46,761 nt of DNA, from NCBI GenBank assembly GCA_900696535.1, contig CAADGM010000051.1:1-46761 (forward strand), written 5' to 3'. The notes under the pieces were generated by a model. The model was given only the letters and a program-made list of their open reading frames with translations. It was not told the origin of the DNA and made no database searches. Below are positions 16,194 through 25,078 of this stretch, piece by piece. Position numbers and translations under genes: made by a program. Numbering within the stretch: position 1 is the first letter of the stretch; every line of letters starts with the position of its first letter. The DNA comes from an uncultured Planctomycetota bacterium (GTDB lineage: Bacteria > Planctomycetota > Phycisphaerae > UBA1845 > Fen-1342).

Positions 16194-17272
16194 GCGGGGG
16201 CTCCAGGCGGGGGCGGGACGCGCAGCCGCTGAATGGCTGCCAGCAGACGGTCGGAGACGCCCAGGGGGTCGCGCGAGGGGGCGGCCTTCGCGGCGGCTTG
16301 GAGGGCCGATTCGAGGGACGGCTTGAGGTCGGCGATGAGCGGGGCGGGCGCGGGCCGTGGCGGGCACGGGGCCGGGCATGCGGGCGGCGCGCTGGATCGG
16401 GGGCTGGCCGGCGCCTTCTCCTCAGTCGCGGCTATCGGGGCGGCAACGCGTGCGGCGGTGTTCTGAAGCTGCGCGCGGAGGCGCTCGAGAATCGCGGAGT
16501 GCATCTGGCTGACGCGCGACTCGGAGAGGTCGAGCGTCTGGCCGATCTGCTTCATGGTCATCTGCTCGTAGTAGTAGAGCACGATGATGAGACGTTCGGC
16601 GCGCGACAGACCGTTGGCGATCAACTCCTTCAAGTCGCGCTTCTGGGCCTCGACAACCGGGTCGGCCGACTCCTCGCCGGGAACGACGTCGATCTCGAAC
16701 ACCTCCCGCTGGGAGTCCGGGTCAGCGTATTTGCGGGACAGCGAGAGCAGGGTGACGGCGCTCGCGTCGCGGAGCAGCTTGTCGAACTGCGACTTGGGGA
16801 TGTTCAGCCGGCGGGCCAGCTCGTCTTCGCTTGGCACGCGTCCGAGCTCGACCTCCAGCGCGCGGGTGGCCTCGGCCAGTTTGTGGGCCCGGTTGCGCAC
16901 CAGGCGCGGCACCCAGTCCAGGCTGCGCAGCTCGTCAAGAATGGCCCCACGAATCCGGGCCGCGCAGTAGGTCTCGAACTTCACGCCGCGGTCAAGGTCG
17001 AACGCGTCGATCGCGTCCACCAGTCCGAAGATGCCGGCGCTCATCAGGTCGTCGACGTCGACCTCCGCCGGGAGCTTGGCGCCGATGCGCTCGGCGGTGT
17101 AGCGGACCAGGTAGAGGTAGTGCTCGATGAGTCGATTGCGGGTGGGCTCGTCACCGTGTCGGCGGTAGTGGCGCCAGGCGGCCTGGAGCGAGCGCGCGTC
17201 GGGGATCGAGCGGCCCTGGTGCTCACGACTGACGCGACGGATCCGGTGTCCCGGAGTGCTGGCAGGTGGCAT
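16184..17272 (-). CDS. fliA: RNA polymerase sigma-28 factor (FliA/WhiG) with long C-terminal tail
   Basis: This flagellar sigma factor has 362 residues, against about 240-260 usual. Sigma region 2 spans about 45-125 (DDLMSAGIFGLVDAIDAFD, then KFETYCAARIRGAILDELRSLDWVPR, in part), region 3 about 125-185 and region 4 about 210-270 with the helix-turn-helix MKQIGQTLDLSESRVSQMHS. Residues 271-362 form an extra Ala/Pro-rich tail ending in a short possible helix (PLGVSDRLLAAIQRL). The ATG at 17272 overlaps the stop of the upstream membrane protein gene (TGATG), so translation is coupled. No FlgM anti-sigma gene is in the window. Confidence 0.95.
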   Translation of the reverse strand: MPPASTPGHRIRRVSREHQGRSIPDARSLQAAWRHYRRHGDEPTRNRLIEHYLYLVRYTAERIGAKLPAEVDVDDLMSAGIFGLVDAIDAFDLDRGVKFETYCAARIRGAILDELRSLDWVPRLVRNRAHKLAEATRALEVELGRVPSEDELARRLNIPKSQFDKLLRDASAVTLLSLSRKYADPDSQREVFEIDVVPGEESADPVVEAQKRDLKELIANGLSRAERLIIVLYYYEQMTMKQIGQTLDLSESRVSQMHSAILERLRAQLQNTAARVAAPIAATEEKAPASPRSSAPPACPAPCPPRPAPAPLIADLKPSLESALQAAAKAAPSRDPLGVSDRLLAAIQRLRVPPPPGAPAWA

Positions 17273-17562
17273 CACGCGCGGCTCTCCTCCTCTCCCGTGG
17301 GATCCAGTTCGGTGGCCGCCTCGTCCGCCGCGCGCACCGCAGCGAAGTGGGCCGCGTCGAGGTCGTGCTTTCGCCGGGCGAAGTGCTCGCGCAGCACGAG
17401 CTTAGCGCTCGCACCGGCGAGGTGTCCGACCGCGGAGCCGACGACCAGCGCGACCAGGCTGCGTGTCAGCACGGCCTGAAGATCATTGCCGACGAACAAG
17501 CCGGTCAGGCAGGTGGTGGCGAAGGCGAGCAGGCCGATCTGTGCCGCGATGCTGCCGGTCAT
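17272..17562 (-). CDS. small two-TM membrane protein upstream of fliA
   Basis: A 96-residue protein with two hydrophobic helices (about 5-24 and 33-55), a basic loop (LREHFARRKHDLDAAHF) and an acidic tail. No named family is recognised. Its stop shares an A with the fliA start, and it is preceded by a 387-bp gap after flhF. Small two-TM proteins occur at this position in planctomycete flagellar clusters, so a flagellar role is plausible but unproven. The ribosome site GGAGGT lies 12 bases upstream inside a duplicated 26-bp unit. Confidence 0.6.
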   Translation of the reverse strand: MTGSIAAQIGLLAFATTCLTGLFVGNDLQAVLTRSLVALVVGSAVGHLAGASAKLVLREHFARRKHDLDAAHFAAVRAADEAATELDPTGEEESRA

Positions 17563-17949
17563 GAAGAGCGCCGCACCTCCGCGCCGGACAAGAGGCGTCG
17601 GACCTCCGCGTCCGACGAGTCACGTCCATCCCCCTCTATCGGTCGGCCTCGAGGCAGGCTTGTCGGCGTCAGTTGTTGCTCAGGTGGTTGTCCGAAATCA
17701 GGCACCAGAACGCTGGCGATGTGCGGGGAAGGCCCGCGCGGCAAGACTTGCCGGACAGGCGCAGCCGGCGCGCGATGGTGCGCGCGATCGCGAGCCGGCC
17801 GCGCACAGTGAATGTCGTATGGGACGACACGGGCGGGTGCACATCGCGTCCCAGAAACGGTGAGCCCGTGCGCTGACGCGCACCACGCTCGCCGGCGAGG
17901 AATGGGCGGGCCGAGTCGCGCGTCGGCGGCGCGACGACGGGGCAACTGC
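17563..17949. other. 387-bp intergenic gap where flhG would usually lie
   Basis: Between flhF and the small membrane protein I find no FlhG/MinD Walker motif or other coding signal. Besides the tandem units (17564-17616) there is a tight inverted repeat with CGGCAAG and CTTGCCG arms around 17738-17752. The ORF over the flhF 3' end on this strand is Arg/Pro-rich shadow sequence. Confidence 0.45.
17564..17616. repeat. two imperfect tandem 26-27-bp units
   Basis: On the minus strand two neighbouring units each contain a CGCGGAGGT core followed by a YGCGGCGCTCTT/CCGACGCCTCTT-like end. The unit next to the ATG supplies the GGAGGT ribosome site, so the unit duplication carries a second copy of that site upstream. 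Simple slippage is the likely origin. Confidence 0.45.
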
Positions 17950-19017
17950 TCAGGGATGTGCCGGCACGAGAATCTCGGCGAGCGCCCGTGGCCCGGCCAC
18001 CTGCAAGTCCTGCGGCACGTTCTGGCCCGTCGTGAGGTAGGAGACGCCAAGCTTGAGCTGGTCGACGATGTTGAGGACAACCCCGATGCCGACCACCTCG
18101 TCGAGGCGGGTCAGGATGAGGCGTGACGCCCCGAGCGGCGCGAAGCCTTGAGCGAGCCGCGTCTGCACGCCGGGCGCCAGTGAGGCGGGCGTGACGAGGT
18201 GCGTTTCGTCCGGCCGGGCGGCCCGCAGGAGGCTGGCGACGCGGGCGAAGCGCCCCTGGTCGCGTGGGCCGATGCCGGGCGTATCGATGAGCAGGAGGTC
18301 GAGGTCGCGGGCGGCCTCGAGCGCGGTCTTCACGTCGGCGATCGTCTGGGCCGTCCAGCAGGGTACCTCGAGCAGTTCGGCGAAGCGGCGGAGCTGCGCG
18401 GCGGCGTCGAGGCGGTGCGCGTCGAGCGAGAGAAGTCCGACGCGGCGGCCTTGCCGCAGCTTGTGCTCAGCGGCGAGCTTGGCGAGCGTGGTTGTCTTGC
18501 CCGCGCCGGGCGGCCCGACGAGCGCCACGCGGTGGTGCTTGCCGGCCGGAATGTCGAGCCCGCATGCCGCCGGGAGCCAGCGCTCGACCTGTTGGCGTAG
18601 CGCGGCGCGGATGGCCTCCTCGCCCGCGGGCTGGTCGAGCGTGAGCTGCTGTGAGACTTGGCGCACCAGGTGCTCGGCCAACTGGTGCGCGACTTCACGC
18701 TTGATCAACTCGACGTAGTAGGGATATAGCTGCTCCGGCACGTCCGGTCTCGGCGGCGCGCCGGTCGGGGGCAGCGGGGCCGGCGCCGGCTCGGCGGCGA
18801 GCGGGCGGCGCGTGGCGCGCACGCGTGGTGCGGGACTCGCCACCCCGGGCGGGGCAGCGCTGATCTCGACGCGCAGCTTGCGGGCCCAGGGCGGCATGCG
18901 CTCGCCGGTGAGATCGCGCGTCCCGAGGATCACGGCCTCCGGTCCCAGCTCGCGCTTGACCAGCGCCAGGGCTTCGGCCATCGAGGCGGCGCGAAACGTC
19001 CGGACTTCAGGACTCAA
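17950..19017 (-). CDS. flhF: flagellar SRP-like GTPase FlhF, TTG start
   Basis: A GTPase that sets polar flagellar position and number and recruits early assembly proteins. The 355-residue protein has the N-terminal segment TFRAASMAEALALVKRELG..AVIL, a Pro/Ala-rich linker, the N domain, and the SRP-type G domain: P-loop VALVGPPGAGKTTTLAKLA (164-182 region), DAHRLDAAAQLRRFAE, LIDTPG and LTRLDE. The start is a TTG at 19017, overlapping the flhA 3' end by 11 bp; the ATG at residue 13 would cut the conserved first strand. The usual partner FlhG is not next to it. Confidence 0.94.
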   Translation of the reverse strand: MSPEVRTFRAASMAEALALVKRELGPEAVILGTRDLTGERMPPWARKLRVEISAAPPGVASPAPRVRATRRPLAAEPAPAPLPPTGAPPRPDVPEQLYPYYVELIKREVAHQLAEHLVRQVSQQLTLDQPAGEEAIRAALRQQVERWLPAACGLDIPAGKHHRVALVGPPGAGKTTTLAKLAAEHKLRQGRRVGLLSLDAHRLDAAAQLRRFAELLEVPCWTAQTIADVKTALEAARDLDLLLIDTPGIGPRDQGRFARVASLLRAARPDETHLVTPASLAPGVQTRLAQGFAPLGASRLILTRLDEVVGIGVVLNIVDQLKLGVSYLTTGQNVPQDLQVAGPRALAEILVPAHP

Positions 19018-21097
19018 GGCTTACTACTCCGTGGGCGCGAACGTCCACGCCGCGCAGTACCTCGTTGAGTGCCAGGACCGGCGTCTGGGGCAGAATCGGT
19101 TCGATGAGCCTGCGCACCCACATGCGGACCTGCGGTCCACACAGGACGGCGACGGGCGCGCCGCCGGCGGAACTGGCGGCCGACTCGGCCTGTTGGCGCA
19201 CCTTGAGGGCGAATTCGGCCTGGCGGTCGGGGGGCAGGGCCAGGGACGAACCGACCTCGCCGCGCTGGATGTTCCCGAGGATGAGATCCTCCGTGGCCGG
19301 GTCGAGCGTGACGGCGTGGACGGCGCCGTCGCGGTCGCGGTACTGGTTGCAGATGGTCCGGGCGAGCGCGTTGCGGACGTACTCGGTCAGGATCTCGTGG
19401 TCCTTGGTGCGGCCGGCCCAGTCGCCGAGCGTTTCAAGAATCGTCTCCAGGTCGCGGATGGGGACGCGCTCGCGGAGCAGATTCTGGAGCACCTTCTGCA
19501 CGTCGCCGACCTTGAGCAGGTTCGGTACGACCTCTTCGACCAGGCCGGGGTTCCGCTCCTTGAGTGTGTCCAGCAGCTTCTGCGTGTCCGCGCGGGTCAG
19601 CAGTTCGGCGGCACTGCGCTGGATCAGCTCGGTCAGGTGCGTCGCCAGAACCCCCGACGGCTCGACAACGGTGTAATTGAGCCGCGCGGCGTGCTCGCGG
19701 TACGCGGGCGGAATCCACCAGGCGCGCAGGCCGAAGGCGGGCTCGCGGACCTCGTGCCCGCGTAGCGGCTCACTGGCCGCGCCGGAGTCGATCGCCAGCA
19801 GCTCGTCGGGGAAAAGGTCGCCGCGGGCCATCTCCTGTCCGCGCAGGAGAATCGCATAGGTGCTGGGGGGAAGCGTTGGATTGTCGCGGATGCGCACCGC
19901 GGGGACTACGAGGCCGAGGTCGCTGGCGAGCTGCTTTCGGATGCCCGCGATGCGGTCGAGGATGTCGCCGCCGCGGGCCTTGTCGACAAGCCGCACGAGC
20001 CCGAGGCCGACCTGGAGCTCGAGGCGGTCGACAAGCAACTGCTGCTCGACGCGCGCGGGCTTGGCCTGCTCCTTGGCGACCTGCTCGGCGGCCTTGCGGA
20101 CCGCGGCGCTGGTCGCCCCGCGCTGGACGGTGTAGGCCAGCAACCCCGAGCCGCCCGCCAGGATGAGCAGGGGAACCTTCGGCAGGGGTGTGAGCAGGAG
20201 CACGCACAGGAACGCGGCGGCCAGGACGAGGGCGATGGGTTTGCTGAAGAGCTGGCTGAGCACCTCCTCGCCCATGTTGGTCTGCCCGGTGCTGCGGGTC
20301 ACGAGCATGCCGGCGCCGATCGAGATGATGAATGCGGGGATCTGGCTGGCCAGGCCGTCGCCGATGGTCAGCTTGGTGTAAATCTCCATGCAGCTCATCA
20401 GCGGCAGGTTGCTTTCGACCATGCCGACGTAGAGGCCGCCGAGGATGTTCACGAACGTGATGATGATGCCGGCGATGGCGTCGCCGCGGACGAACTTGCT
20501 GGCACCGTCCATGGCCCCGTAGAAGTCGGCTTCGCGGGCGACCTCCGTCCGTCGGCGGCGTGCCTCGGTCTCGTCGATGATGCCGGCGTTGAGGTCGGCA
20601 TCGATGGCCATCTGCTTGCCGGGCATGCCGTCGAGGGTGAAGCGGGCGGCGACCTCGGCCACGCGCGTGGCGCCCTTGGTGATCACGACGAACTGAATGA
20701 CGGTGACGATCAGGAAGATGATCACGCCCACGGCGAGCGAGTTGGCCGCCACGAAAGCCCCGAAGGCCTCGACGACGTGGCCGGCCGCGCCGGGGCCATC
20801 GGCCCCGTGCGAGAGGATGACGCGCGTGGTGGCCACGTTGAGCACGAGCCGGAAGAGCGTCATCGCCAGCAGCAGCGAGGGGAAGCTGGAGAACTCCAGC
20901 GGACCGCGGATGTACATGACCGTCATCAGAATGACGGTGGGCAGCAGGATGTTCGCCGTCAGCAGCGTGTCCAGAACGGCCGTCGAAGGCGGAATGAGGA
21001 TGACGAAGATCAGCGCCGCGGCGGTGGCCGGGAACAGCATGCCCCGGTTGGCGGCGAGGAACCGGAAGATCGGCACGCGATCGAGGGCGAAGGGCAC
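19007..21097 (-). CDS. flhA: flagellar export gate protein FlhA
   Basis: A component of the type III export gate that docks chaperone-substrate complexes and passes proton energy to secretion. It has 696 residues, usual for the family. The N-terminal half has about eight TM helices, with the FHIPEP signature region around GASKFVRGDAIAGIIITFVNILGG (in part, about residues 200-225). A linker at about 330-360 leads to the cytoplasmic domain, ending in the conserved LSLES-like tail. It starts at a GTG (21097) with GGAG nine bases before it and follows a 217-bp gap after flhB. It overlaps flhF. Confidence 0.97.
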   Translation of the reverse strand: MPFALDRVPIFRFLAANRGMLFPATAAALIFVILIPPSTAVLDTLLTANILLPTVILMTVMYIRGPLEFSSFPSLLLAMTLFRLVLNVATTRVILSHGADGPGAAGHVVEAFGAFVAANSLAVGVIIFLIVTVIQFVVITKGATRVAEVAARFTLDGMPGKQMAIDADLNAGIIDETEARRRRTEVAREADFYGAMDGASKFVRGDAIAGIIITFVNILGGLYVGMVESNLPLMSCMEIYTKLTIGDGLASQIPAFIISIGAGMLVTRSTGQTNMGEEVLSQLFSKPIALVLAAAFLCVLLLTPLPKVPLLILAGGSGLLAYTVQRGATSAAVRKAAEQVAKEQAKPARVEQQLLVDRLELQVGLGLVRLVDKARGGDILDRIAGIRKQLASDLGLVVPAVRIRDNPTLPPSTYAILLRGQEMARGDLFPDELLAIDSGAASEPLRGHEVREPAFGLRAWWIPPAYREHAARLNYTVVEPSGVLATHLTELIQRSAAELLTRADTQKLLDTLKERNPGLVEEVVPNLLKVGDVQKVLQNLLRERVPIRDLETILETLGDWAGRTKDHEILTEYVRNALARTICNQYRDRDGAVHAVTLDPATEDLILGNIQRGEVGSSLALPPDRQAEFALKVRQQAESAASSAGGAPVAVLCGPQVRMWVRRLIEPILPQTPVLALNEVLRGVDVRAHGVVSLES

Positions 21098-21260
21098 GGC
21101 TGGGCTCCGGACACGCGCGCGGGTGCGCTGCTGTCTCTATCGTCGTGGTGTCGTGCTCCCGCTGGGTGCGCAGGCAAGGGTTGCGGGCACCGCGCAAGTC
21201 TTTCGGAGTCGCGTGGCTGGCGCGCGGCGTGTGCGCGAGCGCGGGGGCGAGTTGCACCCG

Positions 21261-21287
21261 GGCACCCGCTGAAAACCCGTGGCACAG
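21261..21287. repeat. copy 2 of a palindromic intergenic repeat (after flhB)
   Basis: This 27-bp segment, with core CGCTGAAAACCCGTGGCACAG, matches the element after fliI (31889-31915) at 24 of 27 positions. It lies just past the flhB stop, in the same orientation relative to transcription. The second half, a GC-rich hairpin in the other copy, has diverged here. Confidence 0.55.
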
Positions 21288-21314
21288 GGCGCTGGCGCGG
21301 CGCGGCTGCCGCTT

Positions 21315-22373
21315 CTACCCGGCGCGGCGCGCGAGCTGGTAGACGTAGGCCAGGACCTCGGCGACCGCGCGGTAGAAGGCCGGGGGGACCTCGCGACCCA
21401 CGTCGACGGCGGCGTAGAGGGCCCTGGCCAGCGGCGGGCGCTGCACGACCGGAACGCCGTGCTCCAGCGCAAGCTGCCGGATGCGGTGTGCCAGGTAGCC
21501 GCGGCCTTTGGCGGTGACGCGCGGCGCGGACATGCGCTGCTCGTCGTAGCGGAGGGCGACGGCGTACTCGGTCGGGTTGGTGACGACGACCTGGGCGCGG
21601 GGCACCTCGGCCCGCATGCGTTGCAGGGCAAGGCGCTGCTGGACCTGGCGGCGGCGCTGCTTGATGAGCGGGTCACCTTCCATGCGTTTCAGTTCGTCGC
21701 GCACTTCCTGCTTGGTCATGCGGAGCTGCTTCTCGGTGCGCCAGCGCTGGAACATGTAGTCGATCAGTCCCAGGATCAGCAGCACCAGGGCGAGCCGCAC
21801 GGCCAGGTCAAAGAGGACCCCAGCGCAGGTGACGAAGAACCCGCCGGGGCCGCCGGCGCCGCTGCCGACGATGCGCGGGAGGCCGGCGGCGATCGTGTGC
21901 CAGCAGACGAGCGTGACGATGGTCAGCTTGACCAGGCTGATCATGAGGCGGGTCAGCGACTCGGTCGAGACGACGCGCTTGAGACCCTTGATAGGGCTGA
22001 GGTGCTCGGGCTTGGGGGTGAGCTTCTTCCAGGTCAATCGCAGGCCGGTCTGGACGGCCGCACCGGCGGCGGTCAGCGCCAGCAGCAGGGCCAGGAACGG
22101 GAGCGTGAGCCGGGCCGCCAGCTCGAGCGTACGCCAGTAGAGCGGGGCCAGCTCGCCGGTGGACACCTCGCCAGCGCCGTGCAGCGAGGCTGTAAGTGCG
22201 TGGAGCCCGGCCATCATGTCCGGGCCGAGGAAGCGCAGGAGGAGAACGGCGGCGAGGAGCGAGACGGCCGCGGTCAGGTCGGCACTGCGCGCGACGCGGC
22301 CTTCCTCGCGGGCTTCCTCACGCCGACGTGGCGTGGGGTCTTCGGTCCGATCGCCGTAATCCTCTTCGGCCAT
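21315..22373 (-). CDS. flhB: flagellar export switch protein FlhB
   Basis: FlhB controls the switch from rod/hook to filament export by cleaving itself. The 352-residue protein starts MAEEDYGDRTEDPT, as in the family, at 22373; the longer ORF from 22598 runs into fliR and is rejected. Four TM helices lie at about 35-210, then a charged linker and the autocleavage motif at 266-269, which reads NPTE rather than the usual NPTH. The Asn and Pro that drive cleavage remain. It lies between fliR and flhA. Confidence 0.96.
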   Translation of the reverse strand: MAEEDYGDRTEDPTPRRREEAREEGRVARSADLTAAVSLLAAVLLLRFLGPDMMAGLHALTASLHGAGEVSTGELAPLYWRTLELAARLTLPFLALLLALTAAGAAVQTGLRLTWKKLTPKPEHLSPIKGLKRVVSTESLTRLMISLVKLTIVTLVCWHTIAAGLPRIVGSGAGGPGGFFVTCAGVLFDLAVRLALVLLILGLIDYMFQRWRTEKQLRMTKQEVRDELKRMEGDPLIKQRRRQVQQRLALQRMRAEVPRAQVVVTNPTEYAVALRYDEQRMSAPRVTAKGRGYLAHRIRQLALEHGVPVVQRPPLARALYAAVDVGREVPPAFYRAVAEVLAYVYQLARRAG

Positions 22374-22425
22374 GCATCCATCTCGCCGGGCTTGCCGCCT
22401 CGCGCGGCGGCCGCGTGCGGGCGGC

Positions 22426-23214
22426 TTACGGGAGCGCGGCCCGCGTGATCCAGTTGAAGACCTGCTCGAGGCCGTGGATGAAGGCATCCGCAGCGGTGGG
22501 CAAGGCCACGGCCAGCATGAGCAGGGCCACGAGCGACTTGAACGTGAAGGCGGTGGCGAGCAGGTTGAGCTGCGGCATGGTTCGACTGACGAAGCCAAGC
22601 GCCAGGTTGACGAGGAGCATGGCCACCAGTGCGGGCGCGGCGACCTGGAGGGCCAGCGCGGTGCCGACCTGGAGCGCTAGGAGGAGCAGCTCAATCGCGT
22701 GTCCGGCGCCGAGTTCATGACTGAGCAGCGGCACGTGCTGGAACGTGTCGAGGCATGCGGTGACCAGGGCACGGTGTCCGCCGATGACGACGTAGATGAC
22801 GAGTCCGAGCTGGACGTAGAGCACGCCGAGGACGGATTCCTGCTCTTCGCTGGTGGGGTCGACGATCTGGGCGGAGGCCAGGCCGGCTTCCTGCGCGACG
22901 AGGAGCGCGCCGAGCTGGAGGCCGGTGAAGACGACGATCGCGGTCAGCCCGATCAGGATGCCGACCAGGAGCTCGCCGGCCAGGGCGAGCGTGAGCCCGA
23001 GGGGCGTGTCGGGGGCCTGGGCGGGGGGCGCGACCAGCGGGGTCAGCAGCACGGCCAGGGTAAGGACGAGGAGGGCTCGCACGTTGACGGGGATGGCCAG
23101 CGTGGAGATCAACGGAATGAACATGATCAGGCCGGCGATACGTGCGGCCACGAGACCGAAGCGGGGCAGCGCGAGGTAGGTGGTGACAAGCTCGGTGGGC
23201 ATGGGGCGACTCAT
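22426..23214 (-). CDS. fliR: flagellar export gate protein FliR
   Basis: A 262-residue polytopic membrane protein with six or so TM helices; part of the FliPQR export channel in the membrane. Typical segments include LPRFGLVAARIAGLIMFIPL at the N-terminus and ALVAMLLVNLALGFVSRTMPQLN near residue 195-217. It starts at an ATG overlapping the fliQ stop (ATGA), so the two are translated together. A 52-bp gap leads to flhB. Confidence 0.95.
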   Translation of the reverse strand: MSRPMPTELVTTYLALPRFGLVAARIAGLIMFIPLISTLAIPVNVRALLVLTLAVLLTPLVAPPAQAPDTPLGLTLALAGELLVGILIGLTAIVVFTGLQLGALLVAQEAGLASAQIVDPTSEEQESVLGVLYVQLGLVIYVVIGGHRALVTACLDTFQHVPLLSHELGAGHAIELLLLALQVGTALALQVAAPALVAMLLVNLALGFVSRTMPQLNLLATAFTFKSLVALLMLAVALPTAADAFIHGLEQVFNWITRAALP

Positions 23215-23465
23215 CCGCCGGCGAACATGCTTCGCGAGTAGGCCAGGATTTGCTGGGAGAGGCAGGGGATGAAGAAGGCTGCGGCGGCGAACATGGCCAC
23301 AATCTTGGGCACAAGGCTCACCGTCTGGTCCTGGATCTGGGTGACGGTCTGGATGACGCTGATGATGAGGCCGACGACCAGGCCGACGAGCAGAACGGGC
23401 GCCGCGATCAGCAGCGCGACGAACATCGCCTGGCGGCCGAGGTCGAGGGCCTGGGAGAGATCCAT
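23211..23465 (-). CDS. fliQ: flagellar export gate protein FliQ
   Basis: An 84-residue protein with two TM helices (about 14-38 and 51-75) and the family's conserved IQTVTQIQDQT loop between them. It packs with FliP and FliR into the export gate. The ATG has GGAG eight bases upstream (GGAGTACCGCG). It follows fliP by 23 bp and overlaps fliR. Confidence 0.96.
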   Translation of the reverse strand: MDLSQALDLGRQAMFVALLIAAPVLLVGLVVGLIISVIQTVTQIQDQTVSLVPKIVAMFAAAAFFIPCLSQQILAYSRSMFAGG

Positions 23466-23488
23466 CGCGGTACTCCGTTGCTCCGGGC

Positions 23489-24352
23489 CTATGCGTGGAC
23501 GCTGGCCATCAAGGCACCCGCGACGAGGTGCCAGCCGTCGGCCAGGACGAACAGCAGCAGCTTGAACGGCAGCGAGATCAGCACGGGCGGCAGCATCATC
23601 ATGCCCATCGCGACCAGCACCGTGGCGATCACCAGGTCAATGACCAGGAACGGCAGGTAGATGCGGAAGCCGATGAGGAACGCCGTCTTCATCTCGCTGA
23701 GGATGAAGGCCGGAATCAGGGCCGCGGTGGAGACGTCGTGCTCGTCGATGGTCTCGTTCTCCGGGATGGAGCGCTGCACGGCGTACTCGTGCATGAGGTA
23801 GACGTCCTGCTCGTTCCCGGCGGCGCGAATCTGGGCGAACATGAAACCGCGCAGCTCCTGGTTGGCCAGGTCGATGGCGGTGAGCTGGTCGAGCCGGCCG
23901 TCGAGGTACGGCTGGAGCGCCCGCTCGTTGATGCGCTGTCCCGTGGGGGCCATCACCAGGAATGTCATGAACATCGCCAGGCCGGTGAGGACCTGCGACG
24001 GTGGGAGCTGCTGCGTGCCGAGGGCCTGGCGCAGCAGGATCAGCACGACGAGGATTCGCGTGAACGCCGTCATCATCAGCAGGATGGACGGCGCGATCGC
24101 GAGGATCGTGAGCAGGACCACGATCTGGAGCGAGCTGCTCAGCGCGGTCCGGTCATTGGCTGCGGGCAGGACTCGGCTCAGGTCGGGGACGTAGATCGGG
24201 TCGGCAGCCGCGGCAGACACCGGGGTGTTTGCTAGGACACCGTCGGCGCCGTCGGCTGACGATTGGGCTCGCCCGGGGGCGCAGAGCAGGATCGCGACGG
24301 CTGCCGCCGTGGCGATACATGACGCGCGCGCTCGCGTCCCGCGGGGCGTCAC
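23489..24352 (-). CDS. fliP: flagellar export gate protein FliP
   Basis: FliP forms the central pentamer of the export channel. The 287-residue precursor has a signal peptide (about 1-29, ending GRAQ), a periplasmic stretch, then TM helices with the conserved LLTILAIAPSILLMMTAFTRI and LRQALGTQQLPPSQVLTGLAMFMT segments, a periplasmic loop and the end ISLPFKLLLFVLADGW (in part). It starts at a GTG overlapping the fliO stop (GTGA). Confidence 0.97.
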   Translation of the reverse strand: MTPRGTRARASCIATAAAVAILLCAPGRAQSSADGADGVLANTPVSAAAADPIYVPDLSRVLPAANDRTALSSSLQIVVLLTILAIAPSILLMMTAFTRILVVLILLRQALGTQQLPPSQVLTGLAMFMTFLVMAPTGQRINERALQPYLDGRLDQLTAIDLANQELRGFMFAQIRAAGNEQDVYLMHEYAVQRSIPENETIDEHDVSTAALIPAFILSEMKTAFLIGFRIYLPFLVIDLVIATVLVAMGMMMLPPVLISLPFKLLLFVLADGWHLVAGALMASVHA

Positions 24353-25077
24353 GCTCGCGCCTCGGCCGCCCGGAGGCGCTCGACCGCGGCGGCGATCGCG
24401 TCCTGTGCGGCGCGCAGCCGGACCTCGTCGGGGGGCGCTGCGGCTCGTGGCGCTTCATCGGACGCGGGGTAACGCGTGGACTCGGCCTCGAGCAGGCCGG
24501 CGAAGGAGCGGGTCGCGCTCTCGGCGCGCTGCTGGGCGGCCTGGCCGAGTAGTGCGGACACCTGGTCCGGGTCAGTGATGACGTCCAGGGTGCGCACACC
24601 GTCCTGCGCTGTTCCGACCAGCACGAGTCGCGCCCCGACGCGGACCAGGTGCAGCGTATGGCGCGGTCCGAGCGTGGCGCGGCTGATGACCTCGATCAGC
24701 CCCAGGTTGCGCCCGCGCGCCAAGCTGACGCCGGCAAGCGGGCCGATCGTGCGGCGGTAGCCCCAGGCGAGAAGCAGGATGAGGGCGACGACCGCGGCCA
24801 GCGAGGCCGTGGTTCGCAGCCACCCGCTGCCGGCCGGCGACGTCGTTGAAGCGGGCGCGGCGACGCTCGGCGCGTTGGCGCGGCGGGCGATGGGGCGCGG
24901 CGACGTGGCTCGCGTGGCGGCTTCACCGGCGGGTGCGGCGCTGTCGGGGTCGAGCAGCTCGCTTGCAGGGTGATCGCTCGCGGCAGCGGCTGGAGAAGGA
25001 GGCTCCGCCAGGCCGGGCACGGCGAGCGCCAGTGCCAGCAGCAATGCCATCCATGGCGGCGGGCACGGTCGTTCCAT
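24349..25077 (-). CDS. fliO: flagellar biosynthesis protein FliO
   Basis: A 242-residue FliO-type protein, longer than the usual 100-150. A signal peptide (about 1-24) and Ala/Pro-rich periplasmic region precede a TM helix (ASLAAVVALILLLAWGYRR). The FliO domain follows (LGLIEVISRATLGPRHTLHLVRVGARLVLVGTA, in part), with 100 extra residues of Ala/Glu-rich helix. FliO helps assemble FliP in the membrane. The start codon lies one base past the fliN stop. Confidence 0.88.
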   Translation of the reverse strand: MERPCPPPWMALLLALALAVPGLAEPPSPAAAASDHPASELLDPDSAAPAGEAATRATSPRPIARRANAPSVAAPASTTSPAGSGWLRTTASLAAVVALILLLAWGYRRTIGPLAGVSLARGRNLGLIEVISRATLGPRHTLHLVRVGARLVLVGTAQDGVRTLDVITDPDQVSALLGQAAQQRAESATRSFAGLLEAESTRYPASDEAPRAAAPPDEVRLRAAQDAIAAAVERLRAAEARA

Positions 25078-25078
25078 C

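Noticed and set aside
17559-18080. 173-codon ORF as possible flhG remnant
   Set aside because: Arg/Pro/Ser-rich, overlaps flhF, and shows no Walker A or MinD-like motif.
19770-21257. 495-codon minus-strand ORF in another frame of flhA
   Set aside because: Same-strand shadow of flhA, Arg/His/Pro-rich.
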